Shown here one piece after another: positions 43,133-50,499 of a stretch of DNA of 64,000 nt. The translations under genes were made by a program, and so were the position numbers. The stretch is taken from assembly GCA_022820365.1 (NCBI GenBank), contig JAJEFO010000019.1:53052-117051 (forward strand), in the 5' to 3' direction. The DNA is from Silicimonas sp. (GTDB lineage Bacteria; Pseudomonadota; Alphaproteobacteria; Rhodobacterales; Rhodobacteraceae). Positions within the stretch are counted from its first letter, which is position 1, and every line of letters starts with the position of its first letter. The notes under the pieces were generated by a model. That model did no database searches and was not told the DNA's origin. It saw only the letters and a list, made by a program, of their open reading frames with translations.

Positions 43133-43762
43133 ATGCCGTTCAATGGAAATGGCCAGTTCATCCGCACGAATGGCGTCTTCACCGGGCCGACGCTCTGGGA
43201 CGCGACCGAGGCGGCGGATCGCGACATTCGCACTGACGATCATGATATGCACGACGAGGATCTGGCGACCGGCCTTGAGAATTGCATCACACGAGACGGG
43301 CAGAATTCGCCAACCGAGGCGTTGCCCATGAATGGGCAGAAGCACACGAATGTTGCCGCTGCTTCAGCGGACTCGGAATACGCGCAATGGGGCCAGACGA
43401 AGACACGGATCAGCAATGCGGTCAATGAATTGGAAAACAGCCTTGCTCCGTCGCTTGCCAATTTGACGGACGGGGCAAGCATCGATTGGAACGTCGGGGA
43501 CGATCCGGTGTCTCAGGTGATGTTGGGCGGGAACCGGACGTTGGCGAACCCTACGGGCGCAGTTGCTGGCGGTATCTACGTGTTGACGGTTCAGCAGGAC
43601 TCGACAGGTGGCCGGACGCTTGCATTCGGCTCGGCGTACGATTTTGGCGAGGAAGGGACACCCGCGCTTTCGAGCGGGGCCAACCGCTTCGACATTCTCA
43701 GCTTTCTCTACCGCAACAACGAGATGTGCTTGGTCGGCATTCAGAAGGGATTCACCGGCTGA
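43133..43762 (+). CDS. Tail fibre-type protein, 209 residues
   Basis: ATG 43133 after GGAGGG. The start MPFNGNGQFIRTNGVFTGPTLWDATEAADRDIRTDDHDMHDEDLATGLENCITRDGQ is the standard opening of phage fibre proteins, with PMNGQKHTNVA following. The C-terminal part is a short beta structure (GGIYVLTVQQDSTGGRTLAFGSAYDFG...NEMCLVG) like the tip domain of many fibres. The stop overlaps the next gene. It probably attaches the distal adhesin encoded downstream. Confidence 0.75.
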   Translation: MPFNGNGQFIRTNGVFTGPTLWDATEAADRDIRTDDHDMHDEDLATGLENCITRDGQNSPTEALPMNGQKHTNVAAASADSEYAQWGQTKTRISNAVNELENSLAPSLANLTDGASIDWNVGDDPVSQVMLGGNRTLANPTGAVAGGIYVLTVQQDSTGGRTLAFGSAYDFGEEGTPALSSGANRFDILSFLYRNNEMCLVGIQKGFTG

Positions 43763-45132
43763 TGTCGCAGGTTGTCGCCAGAAGACTTCTAGCGACCACG
43801 CCGCGAGCGGAGCGCGTTATCCGTTTGTCAGCCAACTCGCTGACGATACGCGAAGGTGCAAGCGCGACTCTTCGAGTCAGGCTTTCTTCGCGGCCGCGTA
43901 TGGGGCAGATGGTCACAGTCACCGCCATGAGCAACGCCGTCGCGGAGGCCACGGTGTCACCGGGTTCCAGGCAGTTCAATGACCAGAATTGGGGCACATT
44001 CCAGGACTTCACTATCTCTGGCGTCGAAGACGCGGACGGCAATGACGAAAACACGAGCATCGTGCTCGCCGCAACGGGCGGGGGATATGACGACACCGCC
44101 GCCGTTGCAGTGACCGTCGAAGACGACGAAAACAAGGGACTGCGGCTCAGCGACATGAGCCTGACAGTCGGCGGCACGGTCACGAGCCGCACCATCGGGG
44201 TCCGGCTTCGGACGGAGCCAACGGGCGACGTAGACGTTGCTGCATCCGTGACCGGAAATCTCGTTTCTGTTTCTCCGACCAGCAGAACGTTCACTCAGTC
44301 GACATGGAACGATCAACAGATTTTCACGGTCAACCTGGACGACACAACCGGCTCCGGGTCTTCGATACTGGCGCTCGATCCGTCCGGCGCAGACTACGCT
44401 GCAGTGGCAACCGTGAACGTGCCTATCACGATTGAAGCAAGCATTCCCGGCGAAGTCACTAATGTCATGGCAACCGTTCGCAAACACGAACGGCTGACCA
44501 TCGGATGGAACGCAGCCAGCCTGGCGACGAGCTACAACTTCCGTTTCAAGAAATCGACGGCGGCGAATTGGACGAACCGCACGGGGCTTTCCGCCACGCA
44601 GCAGATCGAGCGCGAACTAGATCCGAGCACGACCTATGACGTTCAGGTTCAGGGCGTGAACGCGGCAGGCACCGGGCCGTGGTCTACGTTGGTGCAGGTG
44701 GCCACGCTCACCGGCAACCGGCAAGTGTTCCAGTTTCCTGAAACCTCTTACACACCGGGCGTTTCAAACGGTATCCCTTGGAGAAGGTTCGATCTTGGAC
44801 AGTCGCGCATTGTCCCGTTGTCGGCGTTCGCCAGCACAAACACGTTAGCGACGGCTATGCAAATCGCTTACTTCATACGAACCTACGGCGGCATTTGGAG
44901 GCTGCAATTCACCGGAGGCGGCGGACACCAATACATCCTGCCCGACGGGCTGCACGGCATTCTTGCATTTGACGGTACTGACTATCCCTTCGACACCGAC
45001 TCGGACAAGGTAAACATCAGCGGTCAGAACTACATTAGCAGCGATCAAATTGTGGCGTTGGCTACGAGTCTTCCTTCTACTGGCGATGCAGCGCTCACGC
45101 TGACGTTGCGCGACTACGACCCGACCGCCTGA
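43762..45132 (+). CDS. Distal adhesin with Calx-beta-like repeats and a fibronectin type III domain
   Basis: 456 residues. Two Calx-beta-like units are seen (SLTIREGASATLRVRLSSRP with EDADGNDENTSIVL; SLTVGGTVTSRTIGVRL), with ATVSPGSRQFNDQNWGTFQDFTI and VSPTSRTFTQSTWNDQQIFTV as matching repeat cores. A fibronectin type III domain follows (VTNVMATVRKHERLTIGWNAA...YDVQVQGVNAAGTGPWS), then a C-terminal beta domain with aromatic and acidic clusters that could bind a receptor. Such domains are typical of virion surface adhesins. It is the last rightward gene; convergent small genes follow. Confidence 0.75.
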   Translation: MSQVVARRLLATTPRAERVIRLSANSLTIREGASATLRVRLSSRPRMGQMVTVTAMSNAVAEATVSPGSRQFNDQNWGTFQDFTISGVEDADGNDENTSIVLAATGGGYDDTAAVAVTVEDDENKGLRLSDMSLTVGGTVTSRTIGVRLRTEPTGDVDVAASVTGNLVSVSPTSRTFTQSTWNDQQIFTVNLDDTTGSGSSILALDPSGADYAAVATVNVPITIEASIPGEVTNVMATVRKHERLTIGWNAASLATSYNFRFKKSTAANWTNRTGLSATQQIERELDPSTTYDVQVQGVNAAGTGPWSTLVQVATLTGNRQVFQFPETSYTPGVSNGIPWRRFDLGQSRIVPLSAFASTNTLATAMQIAYFIRTYGGIWRLQFTGGGGHQYILPDGLHGILAFDGTDYPFDTDSDKVNISGQNYISSDQIVALATSLPSTGDAALTLTLRDYDPTA

Positions 45133-45253
45133 CTGACGCTCAGACGCACGTTTCGCTGGCTGAACTCGCCCAGAATTCGCACAAGGGAAAATCGTGTGGT
45201 CGAGACCGCCCGGACTTTGCGGCTCTCAGTGACGCCCATAGCCGCTGCCAGGG

Positions 45254-45766
45254 TCAAACGCGCTCATTCGCCCAGTCGCAGATGATCCGCTTTTCTTGAG
45301 CTAGGAGTGGGGCGGCGTCCCGGACAATCCGACGAATGTTGGACCTCATGCCATCATCCTGGATGACGCGGTCCAAGGCGCAGAATTCCATAATAATCTC
45401 CTCCAGGAGATCCCGTCTCCCCCGATCTTGGCGCCTTCGGTTTGCGGATTCAGTGCAGAGTTTCTTGATCTTGATCAGAAAAGACACCGGGTCAACGGCT
45501 GCAATCTTCCCATTCATGTGGAAGAGTGGCAGGTTGTCTTCGTCGAGCAGCCCGTATCGCTTGCCGTCAATCTCCCGAATTTCGGACACCCTAATGTCAT
45601 CAAGATACATGTTTCGTTCGTCATCATAGAATACGGTGTCTTGGCGAACGTAGGCGACTTCGTGCGCGCACTGCTTGGTGGCCTTTATTGCGTTGATCCA
45701 TTCATTGTTTTCGACTGACGGATCGATTTCGGGGCCTGTGGCGTAAATCCGTGATGGTGCTGCCAT
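45254..45766 (-). CDS. Hypothetical prophage protein, 170 residues
   Basis: Last gene of the leftward module, ATG 45766 after AGGAGA. The protein is soluble, with a YVRQDTVFYDDERNMYLDDIRVSEIREIDGKRYGLLDEDNLPLFH beta region and a helical, basic second half (IKIKKLCTESANRRRQDRGRRDLLEEIIMEF). No family was recognised. It converges with the adhesin gene 121 bp away; no clear terminator separates them. Confidence 0.6.
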   Translation of the reverse strand: MAAPSRIYATGPEIDPSVENNEWINAIKATKQCAHEVAYVRQDTVFYDDERNMYLDDIRVSEIREIDGKRYGLLDEDNLPLFHMNGKIAAVDPVSFLIKIKKLCTESANRRRQDRGRRDLLEEIIMEFCALDRVIQDDGMRSNIRRIVRDAAPLLAQEKRIICDWANERV

Positions 45767-45777
45767 TTCTCTGTCTC

Positions 45778-46089
45778 CTATTGAACGCGCACGTTCGGGT
45801 CGCCAATGTGCACGTCAGTTTCGCTCTCTGACTTAACAAATGCCGGACGGGTGCTGCACTGATCCAAGATCAGTTGCCATTTGAGCGCCTCTCTCAACAC
45901 GATCTCCCGCTGATTGTTCAGCGCGGCTCCCAAGTCATCGTCTGACAGGGACGCTATTTTCTCGACAAATCCATCGATGTAGGTCAACGCAAAACAAGCA
46001 TTAGCTTTCGATGAGACAGTCGCTCCCTTCACGTCGTCACTTTCAATCCACGATCGGCTTTCGAGTTTTATGCACATCGTGTCAGTCAT
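45778..46089 (-). CDS. Hypothetical prophage protein, 103 residues
   Basis: ATG 46089 overlaps the stop of the preceding small membrane-protein gene (ATGA). It is a helical, acidic protein (DGFVEKIASLSDDDLGAALNNQREIVLREALKWQLILDQ) without recognised domain. It ends 11 bp before the next gene in the run. Confidence 0.6.
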   Translation of the reverse strand: MTDTMCIKLESRSWIESDDVKGATVSSKANACFALTYIDGFVEKIASLSDDDLGAALNNQREIVLREALKWQLILDQCSTRPAFVKSESETDVHIGDPNVRVQ

Positions 46090-46259
46090 GACAGCATAAT
46101 CCAAATCCAGGCAATCGTTCCGACAAGAACGATGACGTTGCAGATCATCCAATTCCTGTTCTTCCTGATTTCCTTGCGTGTTTCCAATCCGTCCATGACA
46201 AGAGTTTTGATCCACTCGTCACCGAGAAGCTCTCTCAGTTTTTCTGTTTCAGTCATCAT
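46086..46259 (-). CDS. Small membrane protein with C-terminal helix, 57 residues
   Basis: Overlaps both neighbours by ATGA. The N-terminal half is charged and helical (TETEKLRELLGDEWIKTLVM), followed by a basic stretch (ETRKEIRKNRN) and one C-terminal transmembrane helix (WMICNVIVLVGTIAWIWIML). A tail-anchored protein with cytoplasmic N-terminus is likely. A pinholin or superinfection-exclusion role is possible but unproven. Confidence 0.6.
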   Translation of the reverse strand: MMTETEKLRELLGDEWIKTLVMDGLETRKEIRKNRNWMICNVIVLVGTIAWIWIMLS

Positions 46260-46489
46260 TGCACCCTATTACTGAGAACCGGGTTCGACTGCCCATCCAC
46301 ATAGACAACTCTTTTGATTCCCCATTCGTCTTCATCGATCACGGGCGACACCTTGTCGCCATGGGCGAATCCTTCGATCAGCGGATCACTGTCAATCTCA
46401 TAGACGTTATCCCCAAGCGGGATCGCCCAAACGTGCTCCACCCATTTTGGCTCATGTCGATAGAGCGTGATTTTGACGGGTTCAGTCAT
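46256..46489 (-). CDS. Hypothetical protein, 77 residues, faint DUF4265 resemblance
   Basis: ATG 46489 overlaps the preceding stop. The pattern VEHVWAIPLGDNVYEIDSDPLIEGFAHGDKVSPV is similar to the opening of DUF4265 proteins (WA.PLG...Y.ID..P.......GD.V). The match is short, so this is only a hint. It is one of a chain of small genes that overlap by 4 bp. Confidence 0.55.
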   Translation of the reverse strand: MTEPVKITLYRHEPKWVEHVWAIPLGDNVYEIDSDPLIEGFAHGDKVSPVIDEDEWGIKRVVYVDGQSNPVLSNRVQ

Positions 46490-46722
46490 TCCGCATGATC
46501 CAACAGGTTCAACAGGTTCTTGTGGAACGTGTGAGAATGGCACTGATGGTTCTCGAACCACACGCATGTGATCCAGTTCATGTCTTTCTGGGCGGGAGAA
46601 TGGCTCCATCCTGTATTCATCATCTTTGTCCTGCCGACCTCGTTAACCAACATCAAAGTTCTGGCTTCATCGTTCTTCAGGCAGACGACATCGCCTTCCT
46701 TGAATTCACGTTTCTTTGCCAT
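46486..46722 (-). CDS. YodC-like small protein (DUF2158)
   Basis: 78 residues from ATG 46722. FKEGDVVCLKNDEARTLMLVNEVG is the opening beta hairpin of DUF2158/YodC proteins (F..GDVV.LKSGGP.MTV), and ITCVWFENHQCHSHTFHKNLLNL matches the second half (C.WF......F....L). The function of the family is unknown. AAGGAAAG precedes the ATG. It overlaps the upstream gene by 17 bp and the downstream gene by 4 bp. Confidence 0.7.
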   Translation of the reverse strand: MAKKREFKEGDVVCLKNDEARTLMLVNEVGRTKMMNTGWSHSPAQKDMNWITCVWFENHQCHSHTFHKNLLNLLDHAE

Positions 46723-46945
46723 GTTCTTTCCTTTCCATTGAGGGGTTGCGCTTGTTCTCCAGGTAGCGCTGATACTCCCGACGCTCGCCCTCGTAAGGCC
46801 GCGTCCATTTGCCCATACGACGCTCGAAAGCCTGTTGCTGCATGAACGCATGCCACGCCATGTCTGCCCGACTGGGCGGCGGCTGGACGTAGCTTCCAAT
46901 CGAAACCCCGACGCTTCCTTGCGATTTACCGTGACTCCCCCACAT
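46706..46945 (-). CDS. Hypothetical basic protein, 79 residues
   Basis: ATG 46945 follows GGGAGGA, and the preceding stop is directly adjacent (TGATG). It is a Gly/Ser-rich start (MWGSHGKSQGSVGVSIGSYVQPPPSRADMAW) followed by a strongly charged helical tail (RRMGKWTRPYEGERREYQRYLENKR). No family was recognised. Confidence 0.55.
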   Translation of the reverse strand: MWGSHGKSQGSVGVSIGSYVQPPPSRADMAWHAFMQQQAFERRMGKWTRPYEGERREYQRYLENKRNPSMERKEHGKET

Positions 46946-47112
46946 CACTCGTCCTCCCTCGGTCGAAGCATCCGCAGATGACGCTCGGCGTCATACAAGT
47001 GCCTCATCAAATTGTCGTACCCCGCCTTCGATATCTGATCCGGCAGGATGTTCTTTGCCCTGTAGATCGCACTCATTGCACCTTCCCACGGTTGCTTTGT
47101 CGGATCGCTCAT
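46945..47112 (-). CDS. Small hypothetical protein, 55 residues
   Basis: ATG 47112, stop TGA overlapping the next ATG. MSDPTKQPWEGAMSAIYRAK is followed by NILPDQISKAGYDNLMRHLYDAERHLRML, two amphipathic helices. AAGGAACG lies upstream of the start. Its tight linkage to neighbours on both sides supports expression. Confidence 0.55.
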   Translation of the reverse strand: MSDPTKQPWEGAMSAIYRAKNILPDQISKAGYDNLMRHLYDAERHLRMLRPREDE

Positions 47113-47129
47113 TGCTCGTTCCTTTCCGG

Positions 47130-47366
47130 TTAGTTCATCCTGTGGGTCGAAACTTCGTGTGTGATTATCCCGCCGTGTATCGTGTCAAACACTTTGCAAA
47201 GTACGCTGGCCAACACGATCCCGGCCTGGTCGGTGGGTTCGCGGCCCATCGCGACTTCATCCGCGATGAACTCGTCGATAGTTTCCGCGATCCGGCGGCG
47301 AACAACCGGCGTCGTGCCGCAGCTACCGAGCACGATGTTTGCCGCAAGTGCAGTTCCATAGCTCAT
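47130..47366 (-). CDS. Hypothetical protein, 78 residues
   Basis: ATG 47366 overlaps the stop of the loader-like gene (ATGA) with GGGAG upstream; an alternative TTG start lies 15 bp earlier. The sequence is helical (SYGTALAANIVLGSCGTTPVVRRRIAETIDEFIADEVAMG) with a hydrophobic C-terminal half. No recognised family. Confidence 0.55.
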   Translation of the reverse strand: MSYGTALAANIVLGSCGTTPVVRRRIAETIDEFIADEVAMGREPTDQAGIVLASVLCKVFDTIHGGIITHEVSTHRMN

Positions 47367-47890
47367 GCCATGCACTCCCAATCTTCAAAGCTCACCGTTT
47401 GCTCGTCAGATGAATTTTCGGCCGCGTATTCGGCCAACGCCTGATCCTGACGTTCGACCAAGCGCACTGTTTCTGGCCGTGGCCCGGCGTAGCGGTCTAG
47501 CTTCCGAAGGTTCCGCAACACGGCGCGACCCACCTGCGACTCGTGCATTCCCGCTTCGAGAAGAATCTGCTGTGCACGGTCGTAGGAAATTCGCGTACCT
47601 TTCCGTGCGCACGGATCCTTTGCATGCGCATAGCTTTCCAGTTGTCGCGGCTTCACGTTTCTCATGCGCTCGTCATGGATGCGGCGAATGATCTCAGAGG
47701 ACTTGGGGAAATAGGTTCCGCTGGCAGGATTCGTTCGGTGCGTCCGCATGGCATACAGGACTTCCTTAATCGGGTACTGGTCTAGATCGGACAGATAGAA
47801 TTGGACTGTCCCTTGTGTCAGTTCGCGGCCGTAGTATCCGGCGTATTCTCGCAGTGCGCCTAGTAATTCTTGCTGCTCGTCGTCAGTCAT
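47363..47890 (-). CDS. Helicase-loader-like phage replication protein (lambda P-type)
   Basis: 175 residues. The segment GTVQFYLSDLDQYPIKEVLYAMRTHRTNPASGTYFPKSSEIIRRI is the core shared by phage replisome organisers and loader proteins (short helices, then H-x5-FPxxxEI). The rest is helical and basic. It begins one base after the O-like initiator gene ends, the order O-then-P known from lambdoid phages. It would bring a host DnaB helicase to the origin defined by the initiator. Assigned from motif and context. Confidence 0.72.
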   Translation of the reverse strand: MTDDEQQELLGALREYAGYYGRELTQGTVQFYLSDLDQYPIKEVLYAMRTHRTNPASGTYFPKSSEIIRRIHDERMRNVKPRQLESYAHAKDPCARKGTRISYDRAQQILLEAGMHESQVGRAVLRNLRKLDRYAGPRPETVRLVERQDQALAEYAAENSSDEQTVSFEDWECMA

Positions 47891-47891
47891 C

Positions 47892-48704
47892 TCAACTTCC
47901 TTTCGGAATGAGGTTTGGTGCGCTTCTCGCGCATTCCTTTTCTGCCTGCAGTTTTTGCCAAGTGTCCCGGATCGCCTGATCCGTTCGCTGATTTCTGGCT
48001 TGATCCGCCGTCATGCGGCTTGACGGAATCTGTTGTGACGTTTCGCTTGGCTCGATTTCGTCATTCCAGTGCGCACCGTTCAGCCATGTGCTCATGTCTT
48101 TGGCCAATGCCCCAGTTTGATCGCAATAGCTTGCGTATCTCAGAATACCTGAAAGAATTTCGGTGTGAGTGGCATCGCCACGCTTGATGATGCGGTCGTA
48201 AATTTCGCGCGATTTCTTTTTCCCGGAGCGGATGCCCTTGCGACGTGGAAATTGCTGCCAGGCGTCTTCAAAGTGATCGACCTGTTCCGTCACCGGTTCT
48301 TCGGGAACTAGCTCAAGCGTCGGATGGGGAATAACATCGGCACTTGTCTCTGGTTCCGGTGCCGGATCGCCAGATTCGTCGGGCTGAACTTCCGGTTCGG
48401 TCGGCGGTTCGGACGTGTCAGAAGCAGGGGCTTCAAACAGCCTTGAAGTCAGCCTGGTCGTAGTCGTGCCGAAACCGTTTCCTTGAGCCTCGGTCTTTCG
48501 CTCGATCAAGCCCATCTGAGTGAGTTTCTTGACGATCCTGAAGAATGTTCTGCGGTCGATTTCGCAATCTCGGGCCATGGAAGTGCCCCCAGCGTACGAC
48601 CGCCCGTGGTCGTCTGCACGATCGGCAAATCGCACGAGCACGAACTTTTCGGCGGTCGTCAGACCGTTGACCTGCCAAGCCGCGTTCAAGTATCTGTTGC
48701 TCAT
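47892..48704 (-). CDS. Phage replication initiator with winged helix (lambda O-like)
   Basis: 270 residues. The N-terminal winged helix-turn-helix (NGLTTAEKFVLVRFADRADDHGRSYAGGTSMARDCEIDRRTFFRIVKKLTQMGLIERK) binds DNA. It is followed by a Pro/Glu/Asp linker (PPTEPEVQPDESGDPAPEPE) and a C-terminal helical domain (FEDAWQQFPRRKGIRSGKKKSREIYDRIIKRG). This three-part plan is that of O-type initiators, in which the linker-coding DNA often contains the origin. First gene of the leftward right-end module, 0.2 kb from attR. Confidence 0.8.
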   Translation of the reverse strand: MSNRYLNAAWQVNGLTTAEKFVLVRFADRADDHGRSYAGGTSMARDCEIDRRTFFRIVKKLTQMGLIERKTEAQGNGFGTTTTRLTSRLFEAPASDTSEPPTEPEVQPDESGDPAPEPETSADVIPHPTLELVPEEPVTEQVDHFEDAWQQFPRRKGIRSGKKKSREIYDRIIKRGDATHTEILSGILRYASYCDQTGALAKDMSTWLNGAHWNDEIEPSETSQQIPSSRMTADQARNQRTDQAIRDTWQKLQAEKECARSAPNLIPKGS

Positions 48705-48758
48705 GAATACCTCGGGGTCACCACCACAGCCGAAAGCACGTCAGTTTTTCGATTGGGT

Positions 48759-48773
48759 GGGGCGTCACGCCCC
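48759..48773. other. Short GC hairpin between the initiator gene and attR
   Basis: GGGGCG-TCA-CGCCCC has a perfect 6-bp stem without a T tract. The region 48705-48905 must also contain the promoter of the leftward replication module; no clear -35/-10 pair was recognised. Confidence 0.4.
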
Positions 48774-48905
48774 GTGGCCGCTTCTTGCTACCGCGCTGCG
48801 TTCCCCGCGCCGTCCCTTAAATTACGGGTGATTCGGCTTCAGTCAAGGGATAATAATTTTGGCATTGAAATTCATGACTCGTAACATACTGAAAACACTT
48901 AGAAG

Positions 48906-48920
48906 CATGGTCCTGACCTC
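48906..48920. other. attR core of the prophage
   Basis: CATGGTCCTGACCTC matches the left core at 14 of 15 positions. The host SDR reading frame resumes immediately after it. Confidence 0.88.
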
Positions 48921-49368
48921 GAAGCATGCCTTGCCATTGCTCCGCTTGGCTGCAGAGCGGGGCACCAGTGCCAGCATCATCAATTTCGGCTCGTACGACG
49001 GATTCATTGCCGATCCGGGCCTGGCGGCCTACTGTGCCACGAAGGGCGCAGTTCATGCGCTGACCCGCGCAATGGCCTGCGACCACGGCCCGGAAGGCGT
49101 ACGTGTCAACGCGGTTTGCCCGGGCTATGTTGACACCCCCATGCTGCAGAGCTTTTTCGAAGGCGAAGGCTCGGGCGGTGGCGGCAGGACCATAACGCAA
49201 TTGCAAAAGGCTGTTCGCGACGTGCATCCCATGCGGACGTACGGCACGCCGGAGGACATCGCGAATCTCGTAAATTGGCTGGCATCCGACGAAGCGCGCT
49301 ATGCCAGCGGGCAGCTGTGGATTCTCGATGGCGGACTAAGTGCGCAGGTCCAGCAGATGAATCCTTGA
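48911..49368 (+). pseudogene. 3' part of the interrupted short-chain dehydrogenase gene
   Basis: From the att core the frame encodes TSKHALPLL, the catalytic Ser in NFGSYDG, the Tyr-x3-Lys pair in AAYCATKGAVHALTRAM, VNAVCPGYVDTPML and the C-terminal LASDEARYASGQLWILDGG. These are all the parts missing from the 5' fragment. The frame is open upstream into prophage DNA (from 48859) but has no good start there. Precise excision would restore a functional SDR, so the lysogen is probably a reversible knockout. The likely original role is a step in quaternary-amine or hydroxy-acid oxidation. Confidence 0.94.
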
Positions 49369-49758
49369 TGGCCCTGGAAGCGACCACGGACGCAGGGGTG
49401 GATGCGACGCCGCCAGTCAGCCGCGAGACGGCGCACCTCAACATGGCTTCGATGAATTCCGGGGTCTTTCCGCTTCTCAAGAAGTTCAGCGAACGGAAGT
49501 TCGATCCGAAGCAAGGGTTCCTCCACAGGGCCAGGGCGTCATGAGTCCCAACGCATTTGCAACGATCAAGCGTGCCATTCGGCACTTGAGCGACGTACGT
49601 TGCACGAGGTTCGGGTCCGAGTGCCACGATCCCGGTCACCTCTTCGAGGCCGGTCATTTCGTCGAGAGGGACCAGGCAATGCCTCCCCTTTTCGTCGAGG
49701 CCTTGCCTGGAAGCACGGGTGCCGACACGCCGGTCAGATGCATGCTTGGGAGGAACTG
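49369..49758. other. Stretch between the two SDR genes without a recognised gene
   Basis: A plus-strand frame (49368-49544, 58 residues) overlaps the SDR stop and another covers 49541-49759, but neither has family character. A minus-strand frame is open across most of the region without a plausible start. It could be a decayed gene of the same operon or a long leader. Confidence 0.4.
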
Positions 49759-50499
49759 ATGCGACTCGTCGACAAGAAGGCAATCGTTACGGGAGGCGCA
49801 CGGGGAATCGGACGCGGAATTGTCGAGGCATTCCTGAGTGAAGGGGCAAGCGTCCTGACCTGCGGGCGCAGTCCTGCGCCCGATGACCTGCCCGAGGATT
49901 GCGCCTGGATGACGGCAGATGTCTCCAGCGTCGAGGACATGGAACGCCTGGCCGCGGCGGCGGGACCGCTTGACATCCTCGTCAACAACGCCGGAGTACA
50001 GGTTGAGCGAACGGTCACGGACAGCACGGATGCGGACTGGGATCTTGTCATCGGCGTGAACTGCAAGGGCGTGTTCAACGCTTGCCGCGCAGCCCTTCCC
50101 CGCATGCGGACAGGAGGGTCCATCATCAACATCGGCTCGGTTTCAGGTCAGATTGCCGACCCTGGCATGGCGCTCTACAACGCGTCCAAGGCATTTGTGC
50201 ATGGCCTCACCCGTTCAATCGCCGTGGATCACGGGCCTGAGGTGCGTTGCAACGCGATTTGCCCCGGATGGATCGAAACCGGAATGCTCGATGCCGGGTT
50301 TGAACTCGCTTCGGACCCGGCAGCTGCCAGGCAGGACGCGCTCATGCGCCACGCGACACGGCGTTTCGGGCGCCCCGAAGACATCGCTGCAATTGCAGTC
50401 TGGCTGGCGTCGGACGAGGCGGGTTTCGCAACCGGCCAGCTATTCACGGTGGACGGCGGCATGACCGCCGCTTCGCCGATCAACCCGGGAATTTTCTGA
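49759..50499 (+). CDS. Short-chain dehydrogenase/reductase
   Basis: 246 residues from ATG 49759 after GGGAGGA. It has TGGARGIGRG (NAD(P) loop), NNAG, the catalytic Ser in NIGSVSG, Tyr-x3-Lys in ALYNASKAF and a C-terminal ATGQLFTVDGG. It is a paralogue of the broken SDR upstream. The stop overlaps the next ATG, which links it to the carnitine-dehydrogenase-like enzyme. It may take over part of the lost activity of the interrupted SDR, but substrates are unknown. Confidence 0.9.
   Translation: MRLVDKKAIVTGGARGIGRGIVEAFLSEGASVLTCGRSPAPDDLPEDCAWMTADVSSVEDMERLAAAAGPLDILVNNAGVQVERTVTDSTDADWDLVIGVNCKGVFNACRAALPRMRTGGSIINIGSVSGQIADPGMALYNASKAFVHGLTRSIAVDHGPEVRCNAICPGWIETGMLDAGFELASDPAAARQDALMRHATRRFGRPEDIAAIAVWLASDEAGFATGQLFTVDGGMTAASPINPGIF

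Larger units (their letters stand above)
7137..48920. mobile_element. Integrated podovirus-like prophage, about 41.8 kb
   Basis: The element is bounded by the 15-bp att repeats and splits one host SDR gene. It carries a tyrosine integrase beside attL, a leftward early module (9417-13596), a control region (13633-13836), a cargo block (15026-19020), a rightward packaging, head and tail module (19202-45132), and a leftward replication and small-gene module (45254-48704) beside attR. Head genes follow podovirus logic: large terminase, ~690-residue portal, scaffold, capsid, adaptor, propeller-like hub, fibres and internal proteins, with no tube, sheath or tape measure. All structural genes are intact, so it may be inducible. 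An endolysin and a CI-type repressor were not recognised. Confidence 0.93.

Noticed and set aside
49106..49783. 225-residue minus-strand frame across the SDR gap
   Set aside because: It overlaps the certain SDR 3' fragment and has no plausible start or recognised motif.
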